Positions 1 to 8,304 of a stretch of DNA of 64,000 nt are shown one piece after another. The stretch is from Pseudomonas fluorescens. GTDB lineage: Bacteria; Pseudomonadota; Gammaproteobacteria; Pseudomonadales; Pseudomonadaceae. A program made the translations under genes and the position numbers. Where the stretch lies: positions 36,354 through 100,353 of the forward strand of contig NZ_CABVGX010000023.1 of assembly GCF_902497625.1 (NCBI RefSeq), given 5' to 3'. Under the pieces are notes generated by a model. It had not been told where the DNA came from, made no database searches, and was given only the letters and a program-made list of their open reading frames with translations. Within the stretch, counting starts at the first letter, position 1; the number at the start of each line of letters is the position of its first letter.

Positions 1-93
1 GTCGCTGCTCACCCAGGCCAGGTCTGCCCAGCCAAGTGGAAAGAGGGCGAGGCCACTCTGGCTCCGTCCCTGGACCTGGTCGGCAAGATCTAA
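1..93 (+). CDS. ahpC: Alkyl hydroperoxide reductase subunit C, C-terminal end (partial)
   Basis: The window opens inside this gene; only the last 30 codons are present. The translation contains VCPAKWKEG and ends LDLVGKI, the conserved tail of AhpC, a two-cysteine peroxiredoxin that reduces hydrogen peroxide and organic peroxides. The cysteine in the VCP motif is the resolving cysteine that forms the disulfide with the peroxidatic cysteine of the partner subunit. The gene is followed after a hairpin by ahpF, its dedicated reductase, the usual order. Identification is firm because both the tail and the neighbour fit. Confidence 0.93.
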   Translation, partial: VAAHPGQVCPAKWKEGEATLAPSLDLVGKI

Positions 94-160
94 GTCTGTG
101 ACACGCTGCATCAGGGCGGAACTCCGCACCTACTAAGTAAGCTGCACCGCCCTCAAAAAA

Positions 161-193
161 CGCCCGGGCGAGATTCGCTCGGGCGTTTTTTTA
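161..193 (+). terminator. Hairpin with T-tract between ahpC and ahpF
   Basis: CGCCCGGGCGA and its partner TCGCTCGGGCG form a GC-rich stem followed by seven T. It lies 28 bases before ahpF, so it should stop most ahpC transcripts and let only some read into ahpF. AhpC is normally needed in excess of AhpF. Confidence 0.8.
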
Positions 194-220
194 TGTCTAT
201 GTCAAAAGGAAATCGCCCGT

Positions 221-1786
221 ATGTTGGACGCCACTCTTAAAGCCCAGTTGAAATCGTACCTGGAACGGGTCACCCAACCGATCGAGATCGTTGCCTCACT
301 CGACGACGGTGCGAAATCCCGGGAAATGCTCGAACTGCTGAAAGACGTTGCCAGTCTTTCCACTCAAATTACTTTGCTCGATGACGGTGACGATAATCGT
401 AAGCCATCGTTCTCGATCAATCGCCCCGGTGCCGATATCAGCCTGCGTTTCGCCGGCATCCCGATGGGTCACGAATTCACTTCGCTGGTGCTGGCCTTGC
501 TGCAAGTTGGCGGCCACCCATCGAAAGCCAGTGCCGAAGTGATCGAGCAGATTCGCTCGCTCAAAGGCGAGTTCAGCTTCGAGACCTACTTCTCGCTGTC
601 CTGCCAGAATTGCCCGGACGTGGTCCAGGCGCTGAACCTGATGGCCGTGCTCAACCCGAACATCCGCCACGTCGCCATTGACGGTGCGCTGTTCCAGGCT
701 GAAGTAGACGAGCGCCAGGTCATGGCGGTGCCAAGTATTTACCTCAATGGCGTCAACTTTGGCCAGGGCCGTATGGGCCTGGAAGAAATTCTCGCCAGGA
801 TCGACACCAGCGGCATCGAACGTCAGGCCGAGAAAATCAGCGCCAAAGAAGCTTTTGATGTGCTCGTGGTTGGCGGTGGTCCGGCAGGTGCCTCGGCAGC
901 CATCTATGCAGCGCGTAAAGGCATTCGCACCGGCGTTGCGGCTGAGCGTTTTGGCGGGCAGGTGCTGGACACCATGGCCATCGAAAACTTCATCTCCGTG
1001 CAGGAAACCGAAGGACCGAAACTGGCCAGCGCGCTGGAAGAACACGTCAAGCAATACGACGTCGACATCATGAATCTGCAGCGTGCCACCGCGCTGATCC
1101 CGGCTAAAAATCCCGGCGAGCTGCACGAAGTGCGTTTCGAAAGCGGCGCGACGTTGAAAACCAAGTCACTGATTCTGGCGACCGGTGCTCGCTGGCGCGA
1201 AATGGGTGTGCCGGGTGAACAGCAATACAAAGCCAAAGGCGTGTGCTTCTGCCCGCACTGCGATGGTCCGCTGTTCAAAGGCAAGCGCGTTGCGGTGATC
1301 GGCGGCGGTAACTCCGGCGTTGAAGCTGCAATCGACCTGGCCGGTATTGTCAGCCACGTTACGTTGCTGGAGTTCGACAGCAAGTTGCGTGCGGATGCGG
1401 TCCTGCAGCGCAAGTTGTTCAGTCTGCCGAACGTTGACGTGATCACCAGTGCGTTGACCAGTGAAGTGAAAGGTGACGGTCAGAAGGTCAACGGTCTGGT
1501 TTACAAGGATCGCGATTCGGGTGAGTTCACTACGATCAACCTGGAAGGCATCTTCGTACAGATCGGATTGCTGCCTAACACTGACTGGCTTAAGGGCACC
1601 ATCGAGCTGTCGCCTCGCGGCGAGATCATTGTTGACGCTCGCGGTGAGACATCGATGCCCGGCGTGTTTGCCGCCGGCGATGTGACCACCGTGCCGTACA
1701 AGCAAATCGTGATTGCGGTGGGCGAGGGTGCAAAAGCTTCCCTGAGCGCATTCGATCACCTGATCCGGACCTCGGCCCCGGCATAA
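221..1786 (+). CDS. ahpF: Alkyl hydroperoxide reductase subunit F (NADH:AhpC disulfide reductase)
   Basis: A flavoprotein that passes electrons from NADH through FAD and two redox disulfides to oxidised AhpC in the cytoplasm. The 521 residues match the family length. The N-terminal tandem thioredoxin-like domain carries C128-Q-N-C131. A glycine-rich FAD site (VVGGGPAGASAA) lies near residue 215. The thioredoxin-reductase type disulfide is C344-P-H-C347, and an NAD-binding motif (VIGGGNSGVEAA) follows near 360. The C-terminal FAD motif GVFAAGDVTTVPYKQ is present. Every catalytic element is intact. It sits directly behind ahpC and ends at its own hairpin. Induction by an OxyR-type regulator would be usual, but that promoter lies outside the window. 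Confidence 0.98.
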   Translation: MLDATLKAQLKSYLERVTQPIEIVASLDDGAKSREMLELLKDVASLSTQITLLDDGDDNRKPSFSINRPGADISLRFAGIPMGHEFTSLVLALLQVGGHPSKASAEVIEQIRSLKGEFSFETYFSLSCQNCPDVVQALNLMAVLNPNIRHVAIDGALFQAEVDERQVMAVPSIYLNGVNFGQGRMGLEEILARIDTSGIERQAEKISAKEAFDVLVVGGGPAGASAAIYAARKGIRTGVAAERFGGQVLDTMAIENFISVQETEGPKLASALEEHVKQYDVDIMNLQRATALIPAKNPGELHEVRFESGATLKTKSLILATGARWREMGVPGEQQYKAKGVCFCPHCDGPLFKGKRVAVIGGGNSGVEAAIDLAGIVSHVTLLEFDSKLRADAVLQRKLFSLPNVDVITSALTSEVKGDGQKVNGLVYKDRDSGEFTTINLEGIFVQIGLLPNTDWLKGTIELSPRGEIIVDARGETSMPGVFAAGDVTTVPYKQIVIAVGEGAKASLSAFDHLIRTSAPA

Positions 1787-1806
1787 ACGCTGGCGCTGAA
1801 AACATA

Positions 1807-1836
1807 AAACCCCATGAGCGATCATGGGGTTTTTTG
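1807..1836 (+). terminator. Rho-independent terminator of ahpF
   Basis: AAAACCCCATGA and TCATGGGGTTTT pair around a short loop and are followed by a T run. It lies about 20 bases after the ahpF stop. Confidence 0.85.
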
Positions 1837-1874
1837 TGTCATGCGTCCTGTGTGTGGGGCATGCATCTGTAGGA

Positions 1875-1899
1875 GCAAGCCTTGCGCACACAGGCTTGC
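1875..1899 (-). repeat. Short inverted repeat downstream of gloA
   Basis: GCAAGCCT and AGGCTTGC flank a nine-base loop, preceded by TGTAGGAGC. This looks like a single degenerate Pseudomonas REP. It lies between the convergent ends of ahpF and gloA and could protect the 3' end of the gloA transcript. Confidence 0.4.
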
Positions 1900-1918
1900 G
1901 CGCAGAATACGATTGGAA

Positions 1919-2440
1919 TTACATCGCTGCAGGCTGAATGATCTCGACCCAGTAAGCATCCGGGTCCTTGATGAACGCCAGGCTTTTCATGCGGCCATCA
2001 TTGAGGCGCTTCTGGAAGTCGCAGCCCAGCGCCTCGAAGCGCTCGCATGCAGCAACGATGTCCGGAACCGAGATGCAAATATGGCCGAATCCGCGTGGGT
2101 CGGTGTTGCCGTTATGGTAGGCAAAGTCCGCGTCGTTTTCAGTGCCGTGGTTGTGCGTCAACTCGAGAATGCCTGGGATCGACTTCATCCATTCAGTGCG
2201 AGCCGTTGAGTCGGCTGGAATCTGGTTTTTATCGACCAGTGCAAGGAAGTACAGGCTGAATTCGGCTTCCGGGAAATCGCGTTTTTCCACTAGAGAAAAA
2301 CCGAGCACGCGGGTGTAGAAATCCAGTGACTTGGTGATGTCCTTGACCCGCAGCATGGTGTGGTTGAACACGAATTGCCGGGTGGCAGTGTCAGGTTGGG
2401 CGGTAACGCCCGGGACATTGTTCAGTTCTTGCAGGCTCAT
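1919..2440 (-). CDS. gloA: Lactoylglutathione lyase (glyoxalase I)
   Basis: Converts the hemithioacetal of methylglyoxal and glutathione to S-lactoylglutathione, the first step of methylglyoxal detoxification in the cytosol. The 173-residue protein is a single VOC-fold chain. It has the typical core: FNHTMLRVKD near the start (first metal ligand His), LDFYTRVLGF, ELTHNHGTE (Glu/His region), GFGHICISVPD with the second His, and a terminal DPDAYWVEIIQP with the last Glu ligand. The length is that of the longer, zinc-type class (human and P. putida-like) rather than the 135-residue E. coli nickel type; this is an inference from length. The start at 2440 is preferred over the upstream ATG at 2479 because GGAG precedes it and homologues begin MSLQEL. 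Confidence 0.93.
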   Translation of the reverse strand: MSLQELNNVPGVTAQPDTATRQFVFNHTMLRVKDITKSLDFYTRVLGFSLVEKRDFPEAEFSLYFLALVDKNQIPADSTARTEWMKSIPGILELTHNHGTENDADFAYHNGNTDPRGFGHICISVPDIVAACERFEALGCDFQKRLNDGRMKSLAFIKDPDAYWVEIIQPAAM

Positions 2441-2583
2441 GGGCGCTCCGGGAAATAGTTGGGGCTGACGATGCGCCAATGATACGCAAGGGCGCCAGCA
2501 TCACCAAATCCAAACCCTCAGCTATTGCCTGTGCACCGTACGAGGCTCAGACTTTGACGGTCAATTCTCGAGTGCTCCTCGCA

Positions 2584-3108
2584 ATGATCCGATTCCATCA
2601 AACTCTGTTTGCACTGACTTGTCTGTTGTCCGGGATCGCGTGTGCCCATGCCGACACGCCGGTGATCGATTGGCCAAACGGCTGGGAAGTCGAAGCAGTA
2701 CCTCAGGATGACGGCCTGCCCGAAGTGTCCCGCCAACGCGCGGTCAAGAACGACGCGTCAGGCACGCCGGTGGTTGTGATGGAGCTGACCATGACGCCGG
2801 TAGCAAGCGACCATCAAGTGAATCTTCAAGGGGTGTTGCTGGAGATGCGCAAGTCGGTGCAGAAGGATTTCTTCAAAAGTGGCTATCAGAGTGTTTGCAA
2901 CAAGATTCACCCGGCCACCCTGAGTCGACTGGCAGCCCTGGAAACTACCTGCACCATTACGCAGAACGGGCGACATGTGCTCTCGCAAACATTGGTCGCG
3001 GCAGTGAATGCCAATGCAGCTTATGTTCTATCCTATGCCGGGCAGGCCGAGGCTTACAAGGCGAGTCAAGTCGAAATAGAGGCTACACGTAACAGCTTGA
3101 AACTTTAA
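2584..3108 (+). CDS. Secreted hypothetical protein, DUF4946-like
   Basis: A 174-residue protein with a clear signal peptide (LFALTCLLSGIACAHA, cleavage after AHA near residue 24), so it is probably periplasmic. The mature part starts DTPVIDWPNGWEVEAVPQ and has two cysteines near residues 103 and 121. It resembles a family of unknown function found mainly in Pseudomonas that I recall as DUF4946; I cannot verify this here. The frame is open upstream to 2479, but those residues lack signal-peptide character. The in-frame GTG at 2572 is an alternative start. It stands alone, divergent from gloA. No function can be assigned. Confidence 0.75.
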   Translation: MIRFHQTLFALTCLLSGIACAHADTPVIDWPNGWEVEAVPQDDGLPEVSRQRAVKNDASGTPVVVMELTMTPVASDHQVNLQGVLLEMRKSVQKDFFKSGYQSVCNKIHPATLSRLAALETTCTITQNGRHVLSQTLVAAVNANAAYVLSYAGQAEAYKASQVEIEATRNSLKL

Positions 3109-3216
3109 TGGTGTCCACTAATCAGTACGCTCTTGATTTTCTGAACGTCTTGCAAGTTCCTACGCATTTCATGAATTCGAGGCAGTTGGCCGCCTATGCA
3201 AGATGTTCACAAATAA

Positions 3217-3237
3217 AGCCCTGTAATGAACAGGGCT
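3217..3237 (-). terminator. Terminator of mvaU
   Basis: AGCCCTGT and ACAGGGCT form an eight-pair stem with a five-base loop. On the minus strand it is followed by TTATTTG. It lies 22 bases beyond the mvaU stop and also faces the end of the DUF4946 gene. Confidence 0.75.
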
Positions 3238-3258
3238 CTTCTGAGTAACTGAAGAGGT

Positions 3259-3624
3259 TCAACCACGCAACCACGAATCTACGGTAGAAGCGCCGTATTT
3301 TTCTTTCCAGGCTTTGAGGCCTCGATGATTGCCGCCCTTGGTTTCTATCAGCTCTCCGGTATGCGGGTTCTGATAAACCTTGACCACCCGCGCGCGGCGG
3401 GTTTTCGGCGCGGCAGTCTGCAGCAATCCCGACTTGGTCGGGTTGGGGTCGAGAATGGCAACGATGTCGCGCAGGTTCTTGCCATAGGTCTTCATCAGTC
3501 CCTGAAGCTTTTCTTCAAATTCGATTTCTTTCTTGAGCCCGGCATCGTTCTTCAGGGATTCCAGCTGCTTGAGCTGCTCTTGAAGGGCCTTTTCAGCTGC
3601 ACGAAATTCAGCGAGTCTGGACAA
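3259..3624 (-). CDS. mvaU: H-NS-like xenogeneic silencer, MvaT/MvaU family
   Basis: A 121-residue nucleoid protein that coats AT-rich and foreign DNA and silences it. The N-terminal half (SRLAEFRAAEKALQEQLKQL) is the oligomerising coiled coil. The C-terminal half has the DNA-binding core with NPHTGELIETKGGNHRGLK; the GGN loop inserts in the minor groove. The N-terminus resembles MvaU rather than MvaT of P. aeruginosa. The start is a TTG at 3624 with GGAG placed nine bases before it. The frame stays open to an ATG at 3741, but those 39 residues have no counterpart in the family. A 230-base AT-rich leader upstream may allow autoregulation. Confidence 0.92.
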   Translation of the reverse strand: MSRLAEFRAAEKALQEQLKQLESLKNDAGLKKEIEFEEKLQGLMKTYGKNLRDIVAILDPNPTKSGLLQTAAPKTRRARVVKVYQNPHTGELIETKGGNHRGLKAWKEKYGASTVDSWLRG

Positions 3625-3858
3625 TATCTTTACTCCAATAGTGTGTTTGGGCTGATACCAACCGCCAACAAAGCTATAAGTCGACAGCCTTGACGCGACC
3701 CGGTGATATATGGCTCGTCCGCCATTTACGGCGGACACCAAAAATTGTAGTAGTTAATCAGCAAAGAGTAAATATCGATCTTTTCTGCATGTAACAAGTG
3801 TAGTGTTGTGATTGATTTTGCTTTGGTGAGTCGTTGTTGCCACGCCATATACTTGGTG

Positions 3859-5400
3859 TTAATGATTACTTAATGCGCTAATGAAATCCGCACCGGACAT
3901 CGGACGTCCATACAGATAACCTTGCAGAAAGTTAACGCCATGGGCTGTGAGGTACGCACTTTGCGCCTGGGTCTCTACACCTTCTGCGACGATGCCGAGA
4001 TCGAGCTTGGCCGATAGCTCAATGATGGTCTCCAGAATATGCCCTGAGAGCGCGTCGGCGCCGATCATGGCCACGAAACTTTGGTCAATCTTCAGAAAAT
4101 CCACGTTGAACTCGCGCAAATAGCCAAGGCTGGAGTGGCCGGTGCCGAAGTCATCAATGGCAATCATGACGCCCAGTTCGTGAAGGCGCTCGAACAGCTC
4201 ATGAGTGATAGCGGTCGGCTCGATGAGTTCGCGCTCGGTCAGTTCCAGCACCAGGATGATCGCGCCGGGCTCGAATGCAGCAAGGAATGCCCGGCAATCG
4301 CTGACCAGTTCCAGGTCCTTGCAATGGCTGGCGGTGATATTGATGCCCACATGAAACGGTCCGTTGAATAAAGCCTGCGCCGGGGCGAGGATGCGCGCCG
4401 TTTGCTGCATCAATGAGCGGGTCATCGGTACGATAAGGCCGGAGTGTTCGGCAAACGGAATAAACAGGTCCGGTCGCACCAGGCCTTCGCTCGGGTGATC
4501 CCAGCGCATCAGCACCTCGGCTCCTGACCACTGTTTGCTGTCGCCACGCACCACCGGTTGGAAATATGGAATGAATTCCGCGGCTTCCAGGGCGCGCTGC
4601 ATTTCGTGGCTGGGAGACGTGGAGCGCTTTTGCAGGAAGTGCCCAATCGACCCGGACACGATGCCGAAGAACATCAACAAGCTGAACAGCGGCGGATACT
4701 CGCTGCTCATGTAGCGCCATGTTTCGCCTTCGGGAAAACCGGCCACCACGGTGAAGGCATAACGCGAGGAGGTGAGTTTGCTTTCGGCCACCGGCAGATC
4801 GGGGAGGGCGTCGCTGTGCACCTTGCCGTCGGCAGACAGCCAGTTCGGACCGATCTGCAACAGCAGGGAAGTCGTGCGGCCAATCAATCGCAGGACATTG
4901 CTCAGGTGATAGCCATCCAGTGTAGTCAATGCGCCCTGTTTGCCTTCGCTCAGCCGATACACCAGCAGGGACGTATTGGGCGTGACCGGGTTGCCGTTCA
5001 TCAGCCATAACTTGCCCTCTGTGTAATCACCGGCGTTGACCGGCTCTTGATAGTCACCGAACAGCGAGCTGCAATAAAGGTCGTTGTCCCACACCAGATT
5101 GGTCGAGCGCACGAATGGCCGGCGAGTTACCTGCTCGCGCAGGGCGAGTTTCACCTCTTCGCAACGCTGGCCAGCCAGCGGCAGTAATTCCCGCGCCGCC
5201 TGAGCGGTATTATCGAGCATCAATTCAAATTGACGAACGGCCCCTTCAGCGGTGTGCTCGGTGCTTTGTTGGAGAGTACGCTGAGCTTGCATGTAAAGGA
5301 TGGCGACCCCGAGTGCCATAGGGATCAGGCCGCTCATGACAGTGATGACGATGCGCGCGCTGCGGTTGCGGCGGGATTTAACGCTCAATGGCATTTGCAA
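3859..5400 (-). CDS. Membrane c-di-GMP phosphodiesterase with CSS-motif sensor and EAL domain
   Basis: The 513-residue protein has a transmembrane helix near residues 17-37, a periplasmic domain with the CSS motif (YCSSLFGDY, cysteine near 109), a second helix near 232-250 and a cytoplasmic EAL domain from about 270. CSS domains sense the periplasmic redox state through their cysteines, and EAL domains hydrolyse c-di-GMP to pGpG. The EAL signature reads EVL near residue 295. The metal and catalytic residues are kept: ELTERE, DDFGTGHSSL near 415, KIDQSF and EGVET near 472. It is therefore probably active. There is no GGDEF domain. It is a single gene. c-di-GMP control is relevant to the fimbrial and amyloid operons in this window, but no direct link is visible. 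Confidence 0.92.
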   Translation of the reverse strand: MQMPLSVKSRRNRSARIVITVMSGLIPMALGVAILYMQAQRTLQQSTEHTAEGAVRQFELMLDNTAQAARELLPLAGQRCEEVKLALREQVTRRPFVRSTNLVWDNDLYCSSLFGDYQEPVNAGDYTEGKLWLMNGNPVTPNTSLLVYRLSEGKQGALTTLDGYHLSNVLRLIGRTTSLLLQIGPNWLSADGKVHSDALPDLPVAESKLTSSRYAFTVVAGFPEGETWRYMSSEYPPLFSLLMFFGIVSGSIGHFLQKRSTSPSHEMQRALEAAEFIPYFQPVVRGDSKQWSGAEVLMRWDHPSEGLVRPDLFIPFAEHSGLIVPMTRSLMQQTARILAPAQALFNGPFHVGINITASHCKDLELVSDCRAFLAAFEPGAIILVLELTERELIEPTAITHELFERLHELGVMIAIDDFGTGHSSLGYLREFNVDFLKIDQSFVAMIGADALSGHILETIIELSAKLDLGIVAEGVETQAQSAYLTAHGVNFLQGYLYGRPMSGADFISALSNH

Positions 5401-5818
5401 AACCTGTGGCGAAATAGAGGGCTCTCAAATGCAGGCAGCTAAGGCGTGCCGCACAAAAAGTTCGATCAGCAGGCCATGATAGTTGGCCTGAGTGGTCTGC
5501 GCCGCTTCCATCGTGAATTATCCGGTGTGAGGACGCCTTGCGCTGGCCACGCAATAATGGATTTCATATAGAAGACGGACAAATCCATTTACGCTGTGTA
5601 GAATCCGGTTACGCATATAAGAATAATCGTCTTCTGCCAGCAGAAGCCTCGCCCGCATCAGCCTTGGGTCGACAATGAAGAGTTTCGGGTTTCAATTGAT
5701 CTACGGTGACTTCCTCGCCCGCAGCGTGCGGGGCATCTCCTGTGCGCCACCGGCCGGTCTCAGCATTCCTCGCCAATAACGATCCGTTAATGACAAGACA
5801 ATGATGAGGCGCCAAACC
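5401..5818. other. Intergenic region upstream of hpd and the EAL gene (418 bases)
   Basis: This region separates the divergent EAL and hpd genes and must hold both promoters. I see no credible coding frame. AT-rich stretches at about 5560-5640 are the likeliest promoter area for hpd. I could not pick a convincing -35/-10 pair or operator. Confidence 0.5.
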
Positions 5819-6895
5819 ATGGCAGATTTATACGAAAACCCGATGGGCCTGATGGGCTTTGAATTCATCGAATTCGCATCGCCAACCCCAAACACGCTGG
5901 AGCCGATCTTTGAGATCATGGGCTTCACCAAAGTCGCGACCCACCGCTCCAAAGCCGTGCACCTGTATCGTCAGGGCGCGATCAATCTGATTCTCAACAA
6001 CGAACCCAATAGCGTCGCTTCGTACTTCGCCGCCGAGCACGGTCCGTCGGTGTGCGGCATGGCGTTTCGCGTCAAGGATTCGCAGCAGGCTTACAAACGT
6101 GCGCTGGAACTTGGCGCTCAGCCGATCCACATTGAAACCGGTCCGATGGAGCTGCACCTGCCGGCGATCAAAGGCATTGGCGGAGCGCCGCTTTACCTGA
6201 TCGACCGTTTCGGTGAGGGCAGCTCGATTTACGATATCGACTTCGTTTACCTCGAAGGCGTTGACCGCAACCCGGTGGGTGCAGGGCTGAAAATCATCGA
6301 TCACCTGACCCACAACGTCTATCGCGGGCGCATGGCGTATTGGGCGAATTTCTACGAGAAGTTGTTCAACTTCCGTGAGATCCGCTACTTCGACATCAAA
6401 GGCGAATATACCGGCCTGACCTCCAAAGCGATGACCGCGCCGGACGGCATGATTCGCATCCCGTTGAACGAAGAGTCTTCAAAAGGCGCGGGGCAGATCG
6501 AAGAGTTCCTGATGCAGTTCAACGGCGAGGGCATTCAACACGTGGCCTTCCTCGCCGATGATCTGGTGAAAACCTGGGACCACCTGAAAAGCATCGGTAT
6601 GCGTTTCATGACCGCGCCGCCGGATACTTACTACGAAATGCTCGAAGGCCGTCTGCCGAATCACGGCGAGCCGGTTGACGAACTGCAATCGCGCGGCATC
6701 CTGCTGGATGGTTCTTCGGAGTCGGGCGATCGTCGTCTGCTGTTGCAAATCTTCTCGGAAACCCTGATGGGGCCGGTGTTCTTCGAATTCATTCAGCGCA
6801 AAGGCGACGATGGGTTCGGCGAAGGCAACTTCAAGGCCCTGTTCGAGTCGATCGAGCGGGACCAGGTTCGTCGAGGTGTGCTTTCCACCGACTGA
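5819..6895 (+). CDS. hpd: 4-hydroxyphenylpyruvate dioxygenase
   Basis: Turns 4-hydroxyphenylpyruvate plus oxygen into homogentisate and CO2, the committing step of tyrosine catabolism; it also supplies pyomelanin precursor. The 358-residue protein corresponds almost residue for residue to the P. fluorescens enzyme I remember. Iron ligands H162 (DHLTHNV), H241 (GIQHVAF) and E323 (VFFEFIQR) are all present, counting the initiator Met. The ATG at 5819 is chosen because TGAGG lies nine bases before it and known proteins begin MADLYENP; an in-frame ATG at 5801 would add six residues. It stands alone and ends at a hairpin. The homogentisate dioxygenase genes are not in the window. Confidence 0.98.
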   Translation: MADLYENPMGLMGFEFIEFASPTPNTLEPIFEIMGFTKVATHRSKAVHLYRQGAINLILNNEPNSVASYFAAEHGPSVCGMAFRVKDSQQAYKRALELGAQPIHIETGPMELHLPAIKGIGGAPLYLIDRFGEGSSIYDIDFVYLEGVDRNPVGAGLKIIDHLTHNVYRGRMAYWANFYEKLFNFREIRYFDIKGEYTGLTSKAMTAPDGMIRIPLNEESSKGAGQIEEFLMQFNGEGIQHVAFLADDLVKTWDHLKSIGMRFMTAPPDTYYEMLEGRLPNHGEPVDELQSRGILLDGSSESGDRRLLLQIFSETLMGPVFFEFIQRKGDDGFGEGNFKALFESIERDQVRRGVLSTD

Positions 6896-6912
6896 GCCGG
6901 TGTAGCGATAAG

Positions 6913-6941
6913 AATGTGGGAGCGAGGCTAGCTCCCACATT
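6913..6941. terminator. Bidirectional terminator between hpd and rarD, REP-like arms
   Basis: AATGTGGGAGC and GCTCCCACATT pair perfectly over 11 bases with a seven-base loop, with T-rich sequence on the right side. The GTGGGAGC arms are the core of the common Pseudomonas REP. It lies between the convergent ends of hpd and rarD. Confidence 0.75.
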
Positions 6942-6956
6942 GTTTTTGTGTGGCGT

Positions 6957-7838
6957 TTACGGTCGCCGCTGTCGCATCAGGTGCTTGAACCCCTCGAACA
7001 CCAGCACCAGCACGGCCATCCAGATCGGGATGTAGGTCAGCCATTCGCCCGCCTTGATGCTTTCCCCGAGCAAGAGCGCCACGCACAGCAACAACACCGG
7101 TTCGACGTAGCTCAGCAGGCCGAACAGGCTGAACGGCAACAGCCGGCTGGCGATGATGTAAATCACCAGCGCCGAGGCACTGATGACACCCAGCAGCGGG
7201 ATCAGCAGTGACAGCCATGGGTATTGATCGAACACCGCAAAACCTTGCTCGCCGGTCTGCACGAACCAGAACGCGACGGGCAGCGTCAGGGCCATGTCCA
7301 GCCATAAGCCGCCCAGATTGTCCGTCGCCAGGCGTTTGCGCAGGATGAAATAGGCGGGATAACCGACGCACACCAGCAGCGTCGCCCATGAGAACCCACC
7401 GACCTGGTAAATCTCGTTGATGACACCGAGGCAGGCGAGAAATACCGCGATCTTCTGCAGGTACGACAGGCGCTCGCCGTAGGCGAAGCGTCCGGTCAGG
7501 ACCATGGTCAGCGGCAACAGGAAATAACCCAGCGATACATCAAGGCTGTAGCCGTTGAGCGGCGCCCACATGAACAGCCAGAGTTGCACACCGAGCAGAG
7601 CAGAAGAAGCGATCAGACCAGCGCTCAGTTTCGGTTTGGCACTCACATGCCTGACAATCTCGACCACCCGTTCCCATTCGCCGGACACCAGCATGAACAC
7701 CGTCATGCAGGGCACTGTCAGGAGCATTCGCCAGCCAAAAATTTCTACACCGCTCAGCGGCGTGAGCAGGGAGGTGTAGTAGTACATGACGGCAAACAGC
7801 ACCGAGGCTGACACCGATAGAGCAATACCTTTAGACAA
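6957..7838 (-). CDS. rarD: EamA-family permease, RarD type
   Basis: A 293-residue inner-membrane protein with about ten hydrophobic helices, the drug/metabolite transporter fold. It starts MSKGIALSVSASVLFAVMYY and has the RarD-like segments IFGWRML and LSYVEPVLLL. Substrates of RarD proteins are not settled. The length is normal and no part is missing. It stands alone between the hpd hairpin and a gene-free stretch. Confidence 0.85.
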   Translation of the reverse strand: MSKGIALSVSASVLFAVMYYYTSLLTPLSGVEIFGWRMLLTVPCMTVFMLVSGEWERVVEIVRHVSAKPKLSAGLIASSALLGVQLWLFMWAPLNGYSLDVSLGYFLLPLTMVLTGRFAYGERLSYLQKIAVFLACLGVINEIYQVGGFSWATLLVCVGYPAYFILRKRLATDNLGGLWLDMALTLPVAFWFVQTGEQGFAVFDQYPWLSLLIPLLGVISASALVIYIIASRLLPFSLFGLLSYVEPVLLLCVALLLGESIKAGEWLTYIPIWMAVLVLVFEGFKHLMRQRRP

Positions 7839-8304
7839 ACTGTCCTCGCGAAGTCAAAGGTGAAACGGGGGCGGAGGATACGTGGTTTTCGAACTCAATA
7901 TTGACTCATCAATCAACATCGATCCAATCATTGCACGATCTGACTTGCCAGCGGAGCCGGTGAGCCGGTACCGACGATGGCAACTGGCCCGCCGCCGCTC
8001 AACTCGACAGGAGATCATAGTCGATGCACGGTGGGTTCATCGCCGTCAAACCTTGTGGGAACGTGGCTTGCGCGCGATGCAGGCACCGCGGTGCATCAAT
8101 CACACCGCGTTGATGCCATCGCGGGCGAGCCGCGTTCCCACCGTTGCTGGTCAAATCCGTTGCGGGGTGTCCCCTCGATTATTGCCCGCTCTCTGCCGGA
8201 AACAAGGGGTTGCCATCGTTGAGCCCGGATGTCGACGCATGCCCCAGCCACCAGCGAGTCAGTAAACGCTCGTCCTCGGTCGTGGTAATGGGGCCGGGTA
8301 TCAG
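7839..8304. other. Gene-free stretch containing a REP pair (466 bases)
   Basis: This stretch holds the rarD promoter on its left side, the REP pair at 8055-8141 and otherwise no recognisable gene. Open frames here give arginine-rich nonsense with no family resemblance. Confidence 0.55.
8055..8141. repeat. Inverted REP pair (REPIN-like)
   Basis: GTGGGAACGTGGCTTGCGCG and, inverted, GCGAGCCGCGTTCCCAC enclose about 50 bases of less paired sequence, including GCACCGCGGTGC. This is the usual two-REP hairpin of fluorescent pseudomonads, lying downstream of the fimbrial operon. Confidence 0.75.

Noticed and set aside
5520..5560. Sigma-54-like TGGCCACGCAAT upstream of hpd
   Set aside because: The spacing between GG and GC elements does not fit the 12-base rule.
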